From Sphingobium_A sp965228065 (GTDB lineage: Bacteria > Pseudomonadota > Alphaproteobacteria > Sphingomonadales > Sphingomonadaceae), in assembly GCA_965228065.1 (NCBI GenBank), contig OZ245788.1:3348001-3412000 (forward strand): DNA of 64,000 bases, given 5' to 3'. Under the pieces are notes generated by a model. The model saw nothing but the letters and a program-made list of their open reading frames with translations, did no database searches and had not been told where the DNA came from. Below are positions 53,316 to 60,491 of this stretch, piece after piece. The position numbers and the translations under genes were made by a program. Every line of letters starts with the position of its first letter. Position 1 is the first letter of the stretch.

Positions 53316-54188
53316 TTACTCGAGCGGCGGCTGCCCAATCTGCGGCACATATCCAAGCTCGGCTGACAATTCGGCCGCGAACCGCCGCAGTGCGAGTGCG
53401 ACGGGACTGGTTGCCGAGACGTCGAGTTCATTGGCGGGACCCAAGGTGGACAATGCTGCAACGAGTACGCCGCGGTGATCGAAGATCGGCGCGGAAAGAG
53501 CGTTGATGGTCGGATTGAGTCCGCCTTCGGTGATGCCGAGACCTGCCTCGCGTACCTCTTCGAACAATCGGTCGATGGCAACTTGAGACGTTGGCGACTG
53601 CCCGGTCGCGCGCAATGCCGCAGTCGCGCCACGGTGAATATGGGCATGGGTCAGCGCGCGCGGCATCCACGCTCCGAAGACCAGTCCGGTAGCCGAATTC
53701 AGGATAGGCATGATCTCGCCCACGCGTGTTCCTATGGTAATTGGGCGGCGCGCTTCCTCGGTCGCAACGATCGTCGGGCCTTCATAAGCCCAAATCGCCA
53801 CTGCGACTGAAAATCCAAGTTCGGAGCATATCAGCGGCAGTCGCGCGCTGGAGAGGCGTACGGCATCAAGCGACTGAATCGCGCGCAGGCCGATGAGCCG
53901 CGCCATCGGGCCAAGCCGATAGCGGCCGCTGACCTCGTCGCGTTCGACCAGTTGCGATCGGACCAGGCTCACCATGTAGCGATGCGCCTTCGCGGGCGGC
54001 ATGCCGGCATGCGCCGCTAGTGTCTTGAGCATAGGTGGCGGATTATCGAGGGCGTGCTCGACCAGTGTCGCCATGAGCCGCATCCCGATTTCGATCGATT
54101 GGATACCGAGTTTTCCGTCGCTTGCGTCGTCGGCGAGTTCTGGCGCGGCGTCGTCCTGGAGTTGAACGGGTGAAGACGGCTGGATCAA
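53316..54188 (-). CDS. IclR-family transcriptional regulator
   Basis: A 290-residue IclR protein. The winged HTH (TLAAHAGMPPAKAHRYMVSLV) lies near residues 56-76, followed by the effector domain (GEIMPILNSATGLVFGAWMP, GLNPTINALSAPIFDHRG). The start is a TTG at 54188 with AAGG about eight bases upstream; no ATG precedes the HTH. It lies between the VOC gene at 54285 and the AcuI/lyase genes on the same strand and probably controls this part of the pathway through the AATTACG sites. Confidence 0.87.
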   Translation of the reverse strand: MIQPSSPVQLQDDAAPELADDASDGKLGIQSIEIGMRLMATLVEHALDNPPPMLKTLAAHAGMPPAKAHRYMVSLVRSQLVERDEVSGRYRLGPMARLIGLRAIQSLDAVRLSSARLPLICSELGFSVAVAIWAYEGPTIVATEEARRPITIGTRVGEIMPILNSATGLVFGAWMPRALTHAHIHRGATAALRATGQSPTSQVAIDRLFEEVREAGLGITEGGLNPTINALSAPIFDHRGVLVAALSTLGPANELDVSATSPVALALRRFAAELSAELGYVPQIGQPPLE

Positions 54189-54284
54189 ATGCGCTACCTT
54201 ATGCTGACTGCGCCAACACTAATGCACGCGGCCCTGGGATGCCAGAACGCCCATATGGCCTTGCGTCCGTTTCGGAAGTGCCGA

Positions 54285-54902
54285 TCAACCATGCGGCCCA
54301 GGACGGGTGAGGCGCCGCTGCCTAATCCAGGCGATCGCGCGCTCTTGTTGACCGTCACGCTTTCCCTGCTTCTTGAGCTGTTGCCATGCGGCGACATCGT
54401 CGGCCGCCTGCTCGCCGTGAAGTTTCCAGTCCGTGGTCACATTCGCGGTCAGCTCGATGCGAAGGTCGTTCGGATCTCTGAAATAGATGCTGTAGATGAT
54501 GCCATGTTCGACAGGGCCGATGAATTCGACGCCCTCCGTGGCGAGGTGCCGAGCCCACTCGTCAACTGCTTCGACCGAGCCGGCGTCAAGCGCCAAGTGA
54601 TTGAAGATTTCATATGCGGGATGCGCTGCGGGCGGCGCTGGCGGTAGGTCGAGCGATTCGAAGAAAGCGATCGTGGATCCATCCTGGAGTTCGAAGAATA
54701 AGTGAATGTAGGGGAATGGATCGCCTGTCGACGGGATCGCGTCATCGATCACGGAGCTGACGAGGTTCATGCGCAGTACGCGAGTGTAGAAATCAACCGT
54801 CGCGCCAACGTCGTGGGTTACATAGGCGGCATGGTGCAGCATGAGCGGCGCACCCGCTGCAACCATCTGGCGTGATCGCGATTCTCCTTTCGATATCAAC
54901 AT
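54285..54902 (-). CDS. Single-domain VOC extradiol dioxygenase-like protein (paralogue 2)
   Basis: A 205-residue paralogue of the protein at 48665. The metal triad is His23/24 in LMLHHAAYV, His102 in FNHLALD and Glu150 in DLRIELTANV. A lysine/arginine-rich C-terminal tail of about 45 residues follows the domain, as in the other copy. The start at 54902 is uncertain: ATGs at 54866 and 54842 are in frame and closer to the domain. It is the outermost gene of the catabolic region, beyond which coding density collapses. Confidence 0.79.
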   Translation of the reverse strand: MLISKGESRSRQMVAAGAPLMLHHAAYVTHDVGATVDFYTRVLRMNLVSSVIDDAIPSTGDPFPYIHLFFELQDGSTIAFFESLDLPPAPPAAHPAYEIFNHLALDAGSVEAVDEWARHLATEGVEFIGPVEHGIIYSIYFRDPNDLRIELTANVTTDWKLHGEQAADDVAAWQQLKKQGKRDGQQERAIAWIRQRRLTRPGPHG

Positions 54903-55222
54903 AACATTCCAATCCGATAGTTTGAATATCGATCATACAATGTGAGTATCAAATCGCCATATCATAATTTATTGGGGTTGAGCCTCCGGTGTTGGATCCT
55001 CATCAGTGACGGGGTTTTGTCCTGCCGTTTTGGCTAGTCATCGATGGTGTCGAATCTGACCAAGCACTTTCTTCGTAAGCCTCTGATATTTCATTCGATG
55101 TCCGCTTAGAACGAAGCATTGGTCGCTGACATGAACAGCGGCCGGTAGGGTCCGCGCGCCCTGACCGATGGTGATCGGCAGGGCTGTGGGTGGTGGGGAG
55201 CGGCACGGTACGGTGCCACTCC
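54903..55222. other. AT-rich promoter region and unassigned sequence
   Basis: The first 70 bp (to about 54975) are AT-rich and probably hold the promoter of the VOC gene; ATAC-N7-GTAT at about 54935 is a short dyad. From 54980 to 55222 several open frames exist on both strands but none has recognisable content or a ribosome site. This is the junction between the catabolic genes and the eroded region. Confidence 0.4.
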
Positions 55223-55640
55223 GGACGCCGGAGATATCGCGGATAGATCTGGGGCGTGCCGTGCGCGGTGGCGATGTGACGGACAAGGACGCGAAGACTC
55301 TGATCGACAATGGTGTGATTGCAGTCGGTGAAGGTGCGAACATGCCCTCCACCCCAGATGCGGTTCGCCTGTTCCAGGAAGCGGGCATATTGTTCGCGTC
55401 CGGCAAAGCTGCGAACGCTGGCGGCGTTGCGACATCTGCCCTCGAAATGCGGCAGAATTCCTCGCGTGACAGCTGGACCTTCGAGCAGACAGAGACGCGG
55501 CTCGCCAGGATGTGCGCGACATTCACGATCGCCGCGTGGAGACAGCTGATGAATATGGTGCGCCTGGCGATTATGTTCTGGGCGCAAACATTGCAGGCTT
55601 CGTCCGCGTGGCGGAGACGATGGACGCTCTCGGCGTGAAG
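55223..55640 (+). pseudogene. gdhA: Remnant of NADP-type glutamate dehydrogenase, C-terminal part
   Basis: Only the last third of a glutamate dehydrogenase is left, broken into frames. The first frame reads IWGVPCA after an in-frame TAG at 55244-55246. A second frame (from about 55276) gives TDKDAKTLIDNGV, VGEGANMPSTPDAVRLF and GKAANAGGVATSALEM. A further shift at about 55510-55514 gives VETADEYGAPGDYVLGANIA and ends DALGV without the normal stop. These segments are diagnostic of GdhA. It cannot be functional. Neighbours on both sides are unrelated, so it is a leftover of a chromosomal gene cut by rearrangement. Confidence 0.85.
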
Positions 55641-55712
55641 TGGCGCAGCCGCCATGGAAGAACCATCTCCGATAACCTGCTCGATCGTCAGGCCGACGAT
55701 CTTGATGGCCTC

Positions 55713-56009
55713 TTACGCACCGCCACGCTCGCGGATGCGGCGCAGGAAGTGAACGCGCCACAAATCCATCAGTGCGTCGCCGACCGGACCTTGGCCGGCA
55801 TCGATCGTTACCTGGACGTCGTCACCCAGGACGCGGAAGGGGTTGGGGCCACCGATCCTCAGTCCGTCAAGCTCGAGACCGTCACGTTTCAGCGCCGCTT
55901 TGGCTGCCTCGTCAAAGGCCAGATCGGCCCAGATCTCGGTATTGAGTCGGTTGATTTCCGAAGGATCGAGCGCACCGCGCTCGAACGCAAAATGCGCACC
56001 TATAGTCAT
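55713..56009 (-). CDS. Small hypothetical protein, 98 residues
   Basis: An ORF with codon use like the real genes around it and an AGGGAAA ribosome site before ATG 56009. The product is acidic to neutral (FAFERGALDPSEINRLNTEI; DALMDLWRVHFLRRIRERGG), probably helical at both ends with a short beta section between. No family recognised. It stands alone on the - strand between the gdhA remnant and a long non-coding stretch; it may be a mobile-element cargo gene. Confidence 0.5.
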   Translation of the reverse strand: MTIGAHFAFERGALDPSEINRLNTEIWADLAFDEAAKAALKRDGLELDGLRIGGPNPFRVLGDDVQVTIDAGQGPVGDALMDLWRVHFLRRIRERGGA

Positions 56010-56356
56010 GCGATTTCCCTGTTGCATTGGCGGCGCGCGCGATCCGGGCCCTCCAGTTTAAGACGTTCGATATCGTGCTCGGAACTGACCGGCAACCGTT
56101 TGCGCAACGCTTCGCCGCATCAGTTCCGGTTGGCGAAAATGCCCGCCTGCATGCGTGCGTGCTCTTGGTTCAAAAACTTGTTGCGCGGCGGCAGGCGCCA
56201 TCGTCAATCTTGCAACGCGACTTCCCTTGGAATTCGGTTTCGCGCGGTTCCTGTTCGACGTCTTCGCGCAGGTCCTCAAATAGACTGCGACCGTTTGTCC
56301 GATTGGCGCGCTCCGAGTCGTTTGCGCGAAAATGGGCGCGCTTTTTCTTTCATTAC

Positions 56357-56577
56357 TTTCTTACATAGGATTATTTTCTATCCTGTCCCTTAAAATGTCG
56401 AATTGTTTCAGTGTGATAATGGATTCGTTTTTCTAACTAAGAAAATCTCCATTGTCTTACTTACCTCACACATGTGATGAGCTATTGACAGATGACATGA
56501 AATATGCCTCGAAATAGGTATAAAAGAAAACGCTCATTGTCTTACTTAGCCCAAATCTGTAGTTTTTCTTACGTAGC
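56357..56577 (+). repeat. Iteron-like direct repeats, TTKTCTTACNTAGC consensus
   Basis: In an AT-rich stretch with no gene, similar 14-mers occur in the same orientation at 56357 (TTTCTTACATAGGA), 56452 (TTGTCTTACTTACC), 56537 (TTGTCTTACTTAGC) and 56564 (TTTTCTTACGTAGC); a weaker one is at 56428. Repeats of this kind bind plasmid replication initiators or partition proteins. No replication gene is nearby, so this may be the leftover of a plasmid origin or a regulator-binding array. Confidence 0.5.
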
Positions 56578-56615
56578 CCTCCGGAGGACATGAGGTCCGC
56601 AGGGCCGACCCCAGA

Positions 56616-56745
56616 CCCCCGAAGGGGGACCCAACACAGGCGCGCGAAGCCCCACCCATTGTCATCTTCCCAGTCCGCCCAAGGGAGTGTCTAAGAAATC
56701 GCAAGCGGCAGTCGGGGGTGCGGACTTGGTTGTAAGCCGACTGGG
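56616..56745. other. GC-rich dyads resembling a transfer-origin region
   Basis: CCCCC-GAA-GGGGG at 56616-56628 is followed by nested inverted repeats: CCCAGTC (about 56670) with GACTGGG (about 56738), and GTCCGC (about 56673) with GCGGAC (about 56720). Between them is CCAAGGGAGTGTCTAAG, which resembles the nick region of RSF1010/Ti-type oriT sites (CCAAGGGCGCA...). No relaxase gene is present. The call rests on pattern likeness only. Confidence 0.3.
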
Positions 56746-56916
56746 TGCCAATAAGGCAGAAGCGACGACCGATAAAATAATCTCCCGATGGCCAAACGCG
56801 ACGCGTCCTCGCCGGTTGTCGCAGCTTCAACGGAACCCTAACGGAAATTTCATCCGTTTCGAATATTGCGTTTACAATGCGAGTACGCATATTAGGCTGT
56901 GCGTTGGAGGACCATG

Positions 56917-57363
56917 ATGACCGACATTCTCGACCATGACGGCCCTGTCGTTCCGGACCAGGCCGATAGCGAACTGGCGGCAACTGCCAGCCGCGAACTT
57001 GCGCGCGCGCGTCGGGAATCCATTCGCGTTTGTCTTGAGGATGGCAAGGAGCTGATCCTTCCCAAAGCCGTAACGCCGCTGCTCATTCATCTTCTCACGG
57101 AAATGTCGCAAGGCAATGCGGTCACGCTTATTCCGGTCCATGCTGAGCTGAGCACGCAGGAAGCGGCCAATATCCTCAATGTCTCGCGGCCGCATCTGAT
57201 CAAGCTCCTCGAGACCGAAAAAATCCCTTTCCACAAAGCAGGAACGCACAGACGCGTGAAATTCGCTGACCTGGAAGCCTATAGGAAGAGCTTCGAGCAG
57301 CAGCGCCAAGCCGCGCTCGAGGAGTTGGCTAGCCAGGCCCAGGCACTGGATATGGGCTATTAA
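56917..57363 (+). CDS. HTH (excisionase/MerR-like) antitoxin
   Basis: A 148-residue DNA-binding protein. STQEAANILNVSRPHLIKLL followed by FHKAGTHRRVKFADLEAYR is an excisionase-type winged HTH at about residues 78-120. GGAGG lies six bases before ATG 56917; GTG 56899 and ATG 56914 are also in frame. Proteins of this type are commonly encoded just before a PIN-domain ribonuclease and act as antitoxin and autorepressor. The gene ends TAT-TAA, directly abutting the toxin frame. The C-terminal helix (about 125-148) is the probable toxin-binding region. Confidence 0.8.
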   Translation: MTDILDHDGPVVPDQADSELAATASRELARARRESIRVCLEDGKELILPKAVTPLLIHLLTEMSQGNAVTLIPVHAELSTQEAANILNVSRPHLIKLLETEKIPFHKAGTHRRVKFADLEAYRKSFEQQRQAALEELASQAQALDMGY

Positions 57364-57934
57364 ACTCTCGCGGTACACGGTCGTCTACGACGCCTGCGTG
57401 CTGTACCCGGCGCCATTGCGCGATTTTCTGATCGAGCTCGCCTGCGCCGGGCTCTTCCGTGCGAAGTGGACCAACGAGATCCACGACGAGTGGATCCGCA
57501 ATCTGCTCCTGAAGCGCCCGGATCTCTCCGAGCAGCAGCTCAACCGAACGCGAGATCTGATGAATGCTGCGGTCATGGATGCGATGGTGGAGGGCTATGA
57601 AAGCCTTATCCCATCGCTCCAGCTGCCGGACCTCGACGATCGCCATGTCCTGGCAGCAGCAATCCGGTCCGGAGCCGACGCGATCGTCACCTTCAACCTC
57701 AAGGATTTTCCGGTCGCTGACCTCGCGCCTTATGAAATCGAGGTCCTGCATCCTGACGAATTTCTGCACCATCAGATCGGCTTGGATCGGGCAGCCGTCG
57801 TGGTCGCCGCACAGCGGTGCCGAGCCCGGTTGAAGAATCCGCCTGTAACCGCACAAGCCTATCTCGCGCGACTGGCTGACCAGTCGCTTCCAAAGACAGT
57901 GGCGGAACTGATGTCGTTCAGCGCGGTAATATAA
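57359..57934 (+). CDS. PIN-domain ribonuclease toxin
   Basis: Probable toxin partner of the preceding HTH protein. VVYDACVLYPAPLRD is the first PIN strand with the essential Asp. LPDLDDRHVLAAAIRSGAD and AIVTFNLKDFP carry the later acidic residues and the PIN core. The frame has no ATG, GTG, TTG or CTG between 57290 and 57397, and GTG 57398 would remove the essential Asp. An ATT at 57359 that overlaps the antitoxin stop is the only plausible initiator that keeps it, giving 191 residues; this start is tentative. The ribosome could arrive by coupling from the antitoxin. Confidence 0.75.
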   Translation: MKLSRYTVVYDACVLYPAPLRDFLIELACAGLFRAKWTNEIHDEWIRNLLLKRPDLSEQQLNRTRDLMNAAVMDAMVEGYESLIPSLQLPDLDDRHVLAAAIRSGADAIVTFNLKDFPVADLAPYEIEVLHPDEFLHHQIGLDRAAVVVAAQRCRARLKNPPVTAQAYLARLADQSLPKTVAELMSFSAVI

Positions 57935-58036
57935 AAGTTAGCCAAGCCAGGTTCCGGCAGGCCGCCTTGAACGCCCCGCAGCGCGCTATGACCATTGTCA
58001 CCAGCTTCACGCCAGAACCGGCATGGCCAGAATAGA

Positions 58037-58078
58037 TGACATATTATGTCAAACTCGGTGATTTGACATGATATGTCA
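58037..58078. promoter_or_regulatory. Two copies of a 15-bp palindrome, TGACAT-N3-ATGTCA
   Basis: Copies at 58037-58051 (spacer ATT) and 58064-58078 (spacer GAT), centres 27 bp apart, in the 314-bp gap 57935-58248 before the hypothetical gene at 58249. Two identical perfect dyads on nearly the same face of the helix indicate cooperative binding by a dimeric regulator. Nothing else is recognisable in the gap. Confidence 0.65.
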
Positions 58079-58248
58079 TGCCGGCTCGGTGGACGACCTC
58101 GGTCTGAATGGGCCGGACTGTCTCGCGAGGATTGCATCACTCGCCATGCCGTTCGTGGCGAGAGAAATATGTTGGGGCGTCTCCGATCCGCGCTGCAACC
58201 CGCATTGGGCTGCCAGGCGAACGATAAAGCCACAGGTGCGATGAACTG

Positions 58249-59097
58249 ATGCAGGTGGACTTGTTCTCATTCATGGCTGCGCAATGTGCATTGCGGCTTG
58301 CTGAAGCCGGATACCCGGTGCCGGCGGGTGACGATGAAGGCGTCGTCTTGAGTTATAAAAATGTCCATGTGAGGCGCGTGCCCGTCGCCGCTCGGACGAT
58401 CCACAAATCTGCGACCTACATTGTTCCCGCCGCTCTGCTCGCCGGCGAGAGCGGATTTCTAGCCGATGTCTTCGCCGGCGCCGATCTTCGTCCCTATCAG
58501 AGTCTCAGCGTCAGGCAGCCCAACCAGCCTGACGCCATGCTGTTCGATTTTGGCATCCAGCATTTTCATCTGGGGGTTGGCCCGCACCTGACGGCGCCCG
58601 GCTTCAAAGCGCGCACGGGTCCCTTGCTGTTCGCTGTCGTCGGCAAGGCGGATCTCTATTGCATCGGCATTTATGAGCATGGGGCCTGGAGCCAGCAGGC
58701 GCTGCTGGATGTCATCCATGCCAATTGGCCGGACCTCCTCGCGCCGTTCGTGATCAACGGCGTGAGCGGGCTGCAGTCGAATGTTACCGACGCTCGCCTT
58801 GCGAAGCTCAGAAAGTCGCAAATCAACTGCTTCACACAGCGGCCCGACGGCACGGTCCACGGGCAGCCTGGGGGCGGTGTCACGACTGCGGGCAATAGTC
58901 TGAACTCAACATCGATGCTGAACGACCTGCGTCGGACATGTGACGATCTGGAAAGCCAAGTGCGCGACCATGTGACGACGCACGCGCAGCAAAACCTGCC
59001 CGGCAAAGTCGATTTCGAAGTGCAAAATGGCGTGGTCTGCGCCTTGGTGCCCGGCTTGCGCATTCGGCTCACCATAGGTTTGCCGTCGCCCCTTTGA
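58249..59097 (+). CDS. Hypothetical protein, 282 residues, with HFHLG motif
   Basis: A real gene by codon use, preceded by the paired palindromes. No family can be named with confidence. Visible are an N-terminal helical region, then FDFGIQHFHLGVGP (about residues 99-112) with a His-x-His motif, LLFAVVGKADLYCIGIYEHG (about 125-144) and ALLDVIHANWPDLL. HxH together with a later His could coordinate a metal, so a nuclease or hydrolase is possible. The C-terminal third appears to form a separate helical and beta part. It is convergent with the gene at 59115, 17 bp away. No obvious ribosome site precedes ATG 58249. Confidence 0.65.
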   Translation: MQVDLFSFMAAQCALRLAEAGYPVPAGDDEGVVLSYKNVHVRRVPVAARTIHKSATYIVPAALLAGESGFLADVFAGADLRPYQSLSVRQPNQPDAMLFDFGIQHFHLGVGPHLTAPGFKARTGPLLFAVVGKADLYCIGIYEHGAWSQQALLDVIHANWPDLLAPFVINGVSGLQSNVTDARLAKLRKSQINCFTQRPDGTVHGQPGGGVTTAGNSLNSTSMLNDLRRTCDDLESQVRDHVTTHAQQNLPGKVDFEVQNGVVCALVPGLRIRLTIGLPSPL

Positions 59098-59114
59098 AAA
59101 TCAAATCGGATGAC

Positions 59115-59810
59115 TCAGATTGCAGAGGATTTTTGCAATGTCCTCACGAGCAGCCAGAAATCAACGATCGCGTCCTTGAAGACGACCAGCCGCTCGAGGC
59201 TGATGTCGAGCCGGTTGATTGAACTTGGTGGATCTCCGCCAAGGGTGAGCCAGGAGAACCAGCCAGTGGTGACTTCTTCTTTCAGAAAGAGGTTCGCATC
59301 CATCTCATAAAGGGTGCGTGCGGACGTTCCATCGCCATGTCTACCGGCGGACGTCAGGTGATAAAGCAGTTGCAGCTCGGCATGCATCGGGAACCAGGAC
59401 AGCGGAAAGCCTCTGACCTGTTCGAACGCGATGTTGAGTTCTTTCCAGCTCGCCTTTTCGATTTTTGCCAGTGATCGTGTTCGATCCGCTTCGAGCAGCA
59501 CGGCTGCCGAATGCCAGAGATGCTTCCGGAAATTGCGCTCCCACAATCCGCCAAGCGCGAGCGCGAAGGATCGATGGAGTTCCATCTGCGCGGTTCGTAA
59601 GCGCTCCCAATGATTGATGGCAGTGCCTGTGCCATCGCGTGGCGCAGCCGCCAACTCGGCTGCGATGGCGGCGCAAGACGGTTCGATGGCCAGGCGAAAC
59701 ATCGTCTGCACGGTGTCGGCAAAGCCCGTGCTGTAGCCATCGAACAGCACCGCTTGCCAACATGGCAGTTCCGGAAGCGTGGGCGTACTCTCGCGCTGGA
59801 CGTCGGTCAT
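59115..59810 (-). CDS. Hypothetical helical protein with RNxxxH motif (HEPN-like candidate)
   Basis: A 231-residue, mainly helical protein. GLWERNFRKHLW contains RNFRKH (residues 92-97), fitting the RNxxxH consensus of HEPN ribonucleases. Further on, HLTSAGRHGDGTSARTLYEM (about 151-170) recalls the N-x-x-KHG-x-G-x-S motif of other uncharacterised helical families. Both impressions are from memory. ATG 59810 follows GGAG by about eight bases and lies two bases after a possible short leader ORF. It is convergent with the 282-residue gene. A defence or toxin role is inference from motif and neighbourhood. Confidence 0.6.
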   Translation of the reverse strand: MTDVQRESTPTLPELPCWQAVLFDGYSTGFADTVQTMFRLAIEPSCAAIAAELAAAPRDGTGTAINHWERLRTAQMELHRSFALALGGLWERNFRKHLWHSAAVLLEADRTRSLAKIEKASWKELNIAFEQVRGFPLSWFPMHAELQLLYHLTSAGRHGDGTSARTLYEMDANLFLKEEVTTGWFSWLTLGGDPPSSINRLDISLERLVVFKDAIVDFWLLVRTLQKSSAI

Positions 59811-59811
59811 G

Positions 59812-59868
59812 TCAGCGGCTCCATATACCGTGCCGCCCGCCGGGGCGCGGGAATAGAGTTGCCATCAT
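59812..59868 (-). CDS. Possible 18-codon leader ORF
   Basis: ATGATGGCAACTC at 59868 is preceded by a very strong ribosome site (AGGGGAGGCA). The short frame ends TGA two bases before the ATG of the 231-residue gene (TGACATG). It could couple translation to that gene or be an upstream regulatory peptide. The frame also extends to 60024 without a ribosome site. No independent evidence that it is translated. Confidence 0.25.
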   Translation of the reverse strand: MMATLFPRPGGRHGIWSR

Positions 59869-59946
59869 TGCCTCCCCTTTTTTGGACGCATGCTCGAAGC
59901 AAATCCTATCAGAGCTTTTCCGGCGAATCATCAGATTGCAGGCATG

Positions 59947-59986
59947 CCGATTCGGCGTTTCGCGCGCTCGACGTTCGCCGAATCGG
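59947..59986. repeat. 11-bp perfect inverted repeat
   Basis: CCGATTCGGCG at 59947-59957 and its complement CGCCGAATCGG at 59976-59986 are separated by 18 bases. The dyad lies in a 680-bp stretch without a confident gene (59811-60491), upstream of the 231-residue gene. It could be a hairpin terminator, an operator or part of a mobile-element end; no T-run follows. Confidence 0.5.
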
Positions 59987-60491
59987 TCGATGGCGATGTT
60001 GAATCTGTCAAAGATCATGGTCATCGACCCGGAATCATCCCCGAAGCCCTGCTTACGGCAACGTGCTGCGCGGTGAGGTTAGCCGTGGGCGGATAAGTAT
60101 TCGAGGAGGTGCCGTTGCCGGCACTGCTGCGGATCTAAGTCATCAAGGCGTCTAATTAGTGCGAACAGGTCAAAATGCGCTGTTCGCTGGAAAACTGCCA
60201 TTTCTTGCCTCGTGGACCCCAAAAAACGCAAAAACGGTCATCCGATGCCTGCCGTGGCCAGATTTCGATAAAGTATAGTGACGCCTTCGGTTGTTGTTGA
60301 GTGGCCTGCGGAGCGCGGATATTTCGTATAAATCTCCTGCTAATCTAAAATGTTTCAGGAAATATCATATTGCGTGTAATGTATCTGAGATGAAAAGGTT
60401 AAGATATAAATCTATTCGTTAAGGTTAATGAAATTAAGTATAAATAAACTTATAAATATCTTGACTGATAGCGCCGTATCGCAAACCCTAT
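59987..60491. promoter_or_regulatory. Non-coding stretch, AT-rich before the nuclease-like gene
   Basis: Nothing recognisable from 59987 to about 60260. From 60320 to 60475 the sequence is strongly AT-rich, with runs such as AAATTAAGTATAAATAAAC, in contrast to the GC-rich surroundings, and probably holds the promoter of the gene at 60492. The base composition suggests foreign origin. Confidence 0.4.

Noticed and set aside
55003..55761. 252-codon open frame on the - strand over the gdhA remnant
   Set aside because: Low-complexity Arg/Ser/Pro-rich product; the + strand carries clear glutamate dehydrogenase segments instead.
55512..56393. 293-codon open frame on the + strand
   Set aside because: Only its first 40 residues match the end of glutamate dehydrogenase; the rest is antisense to the 98-residue gene or non-coding, so it is not one gene.
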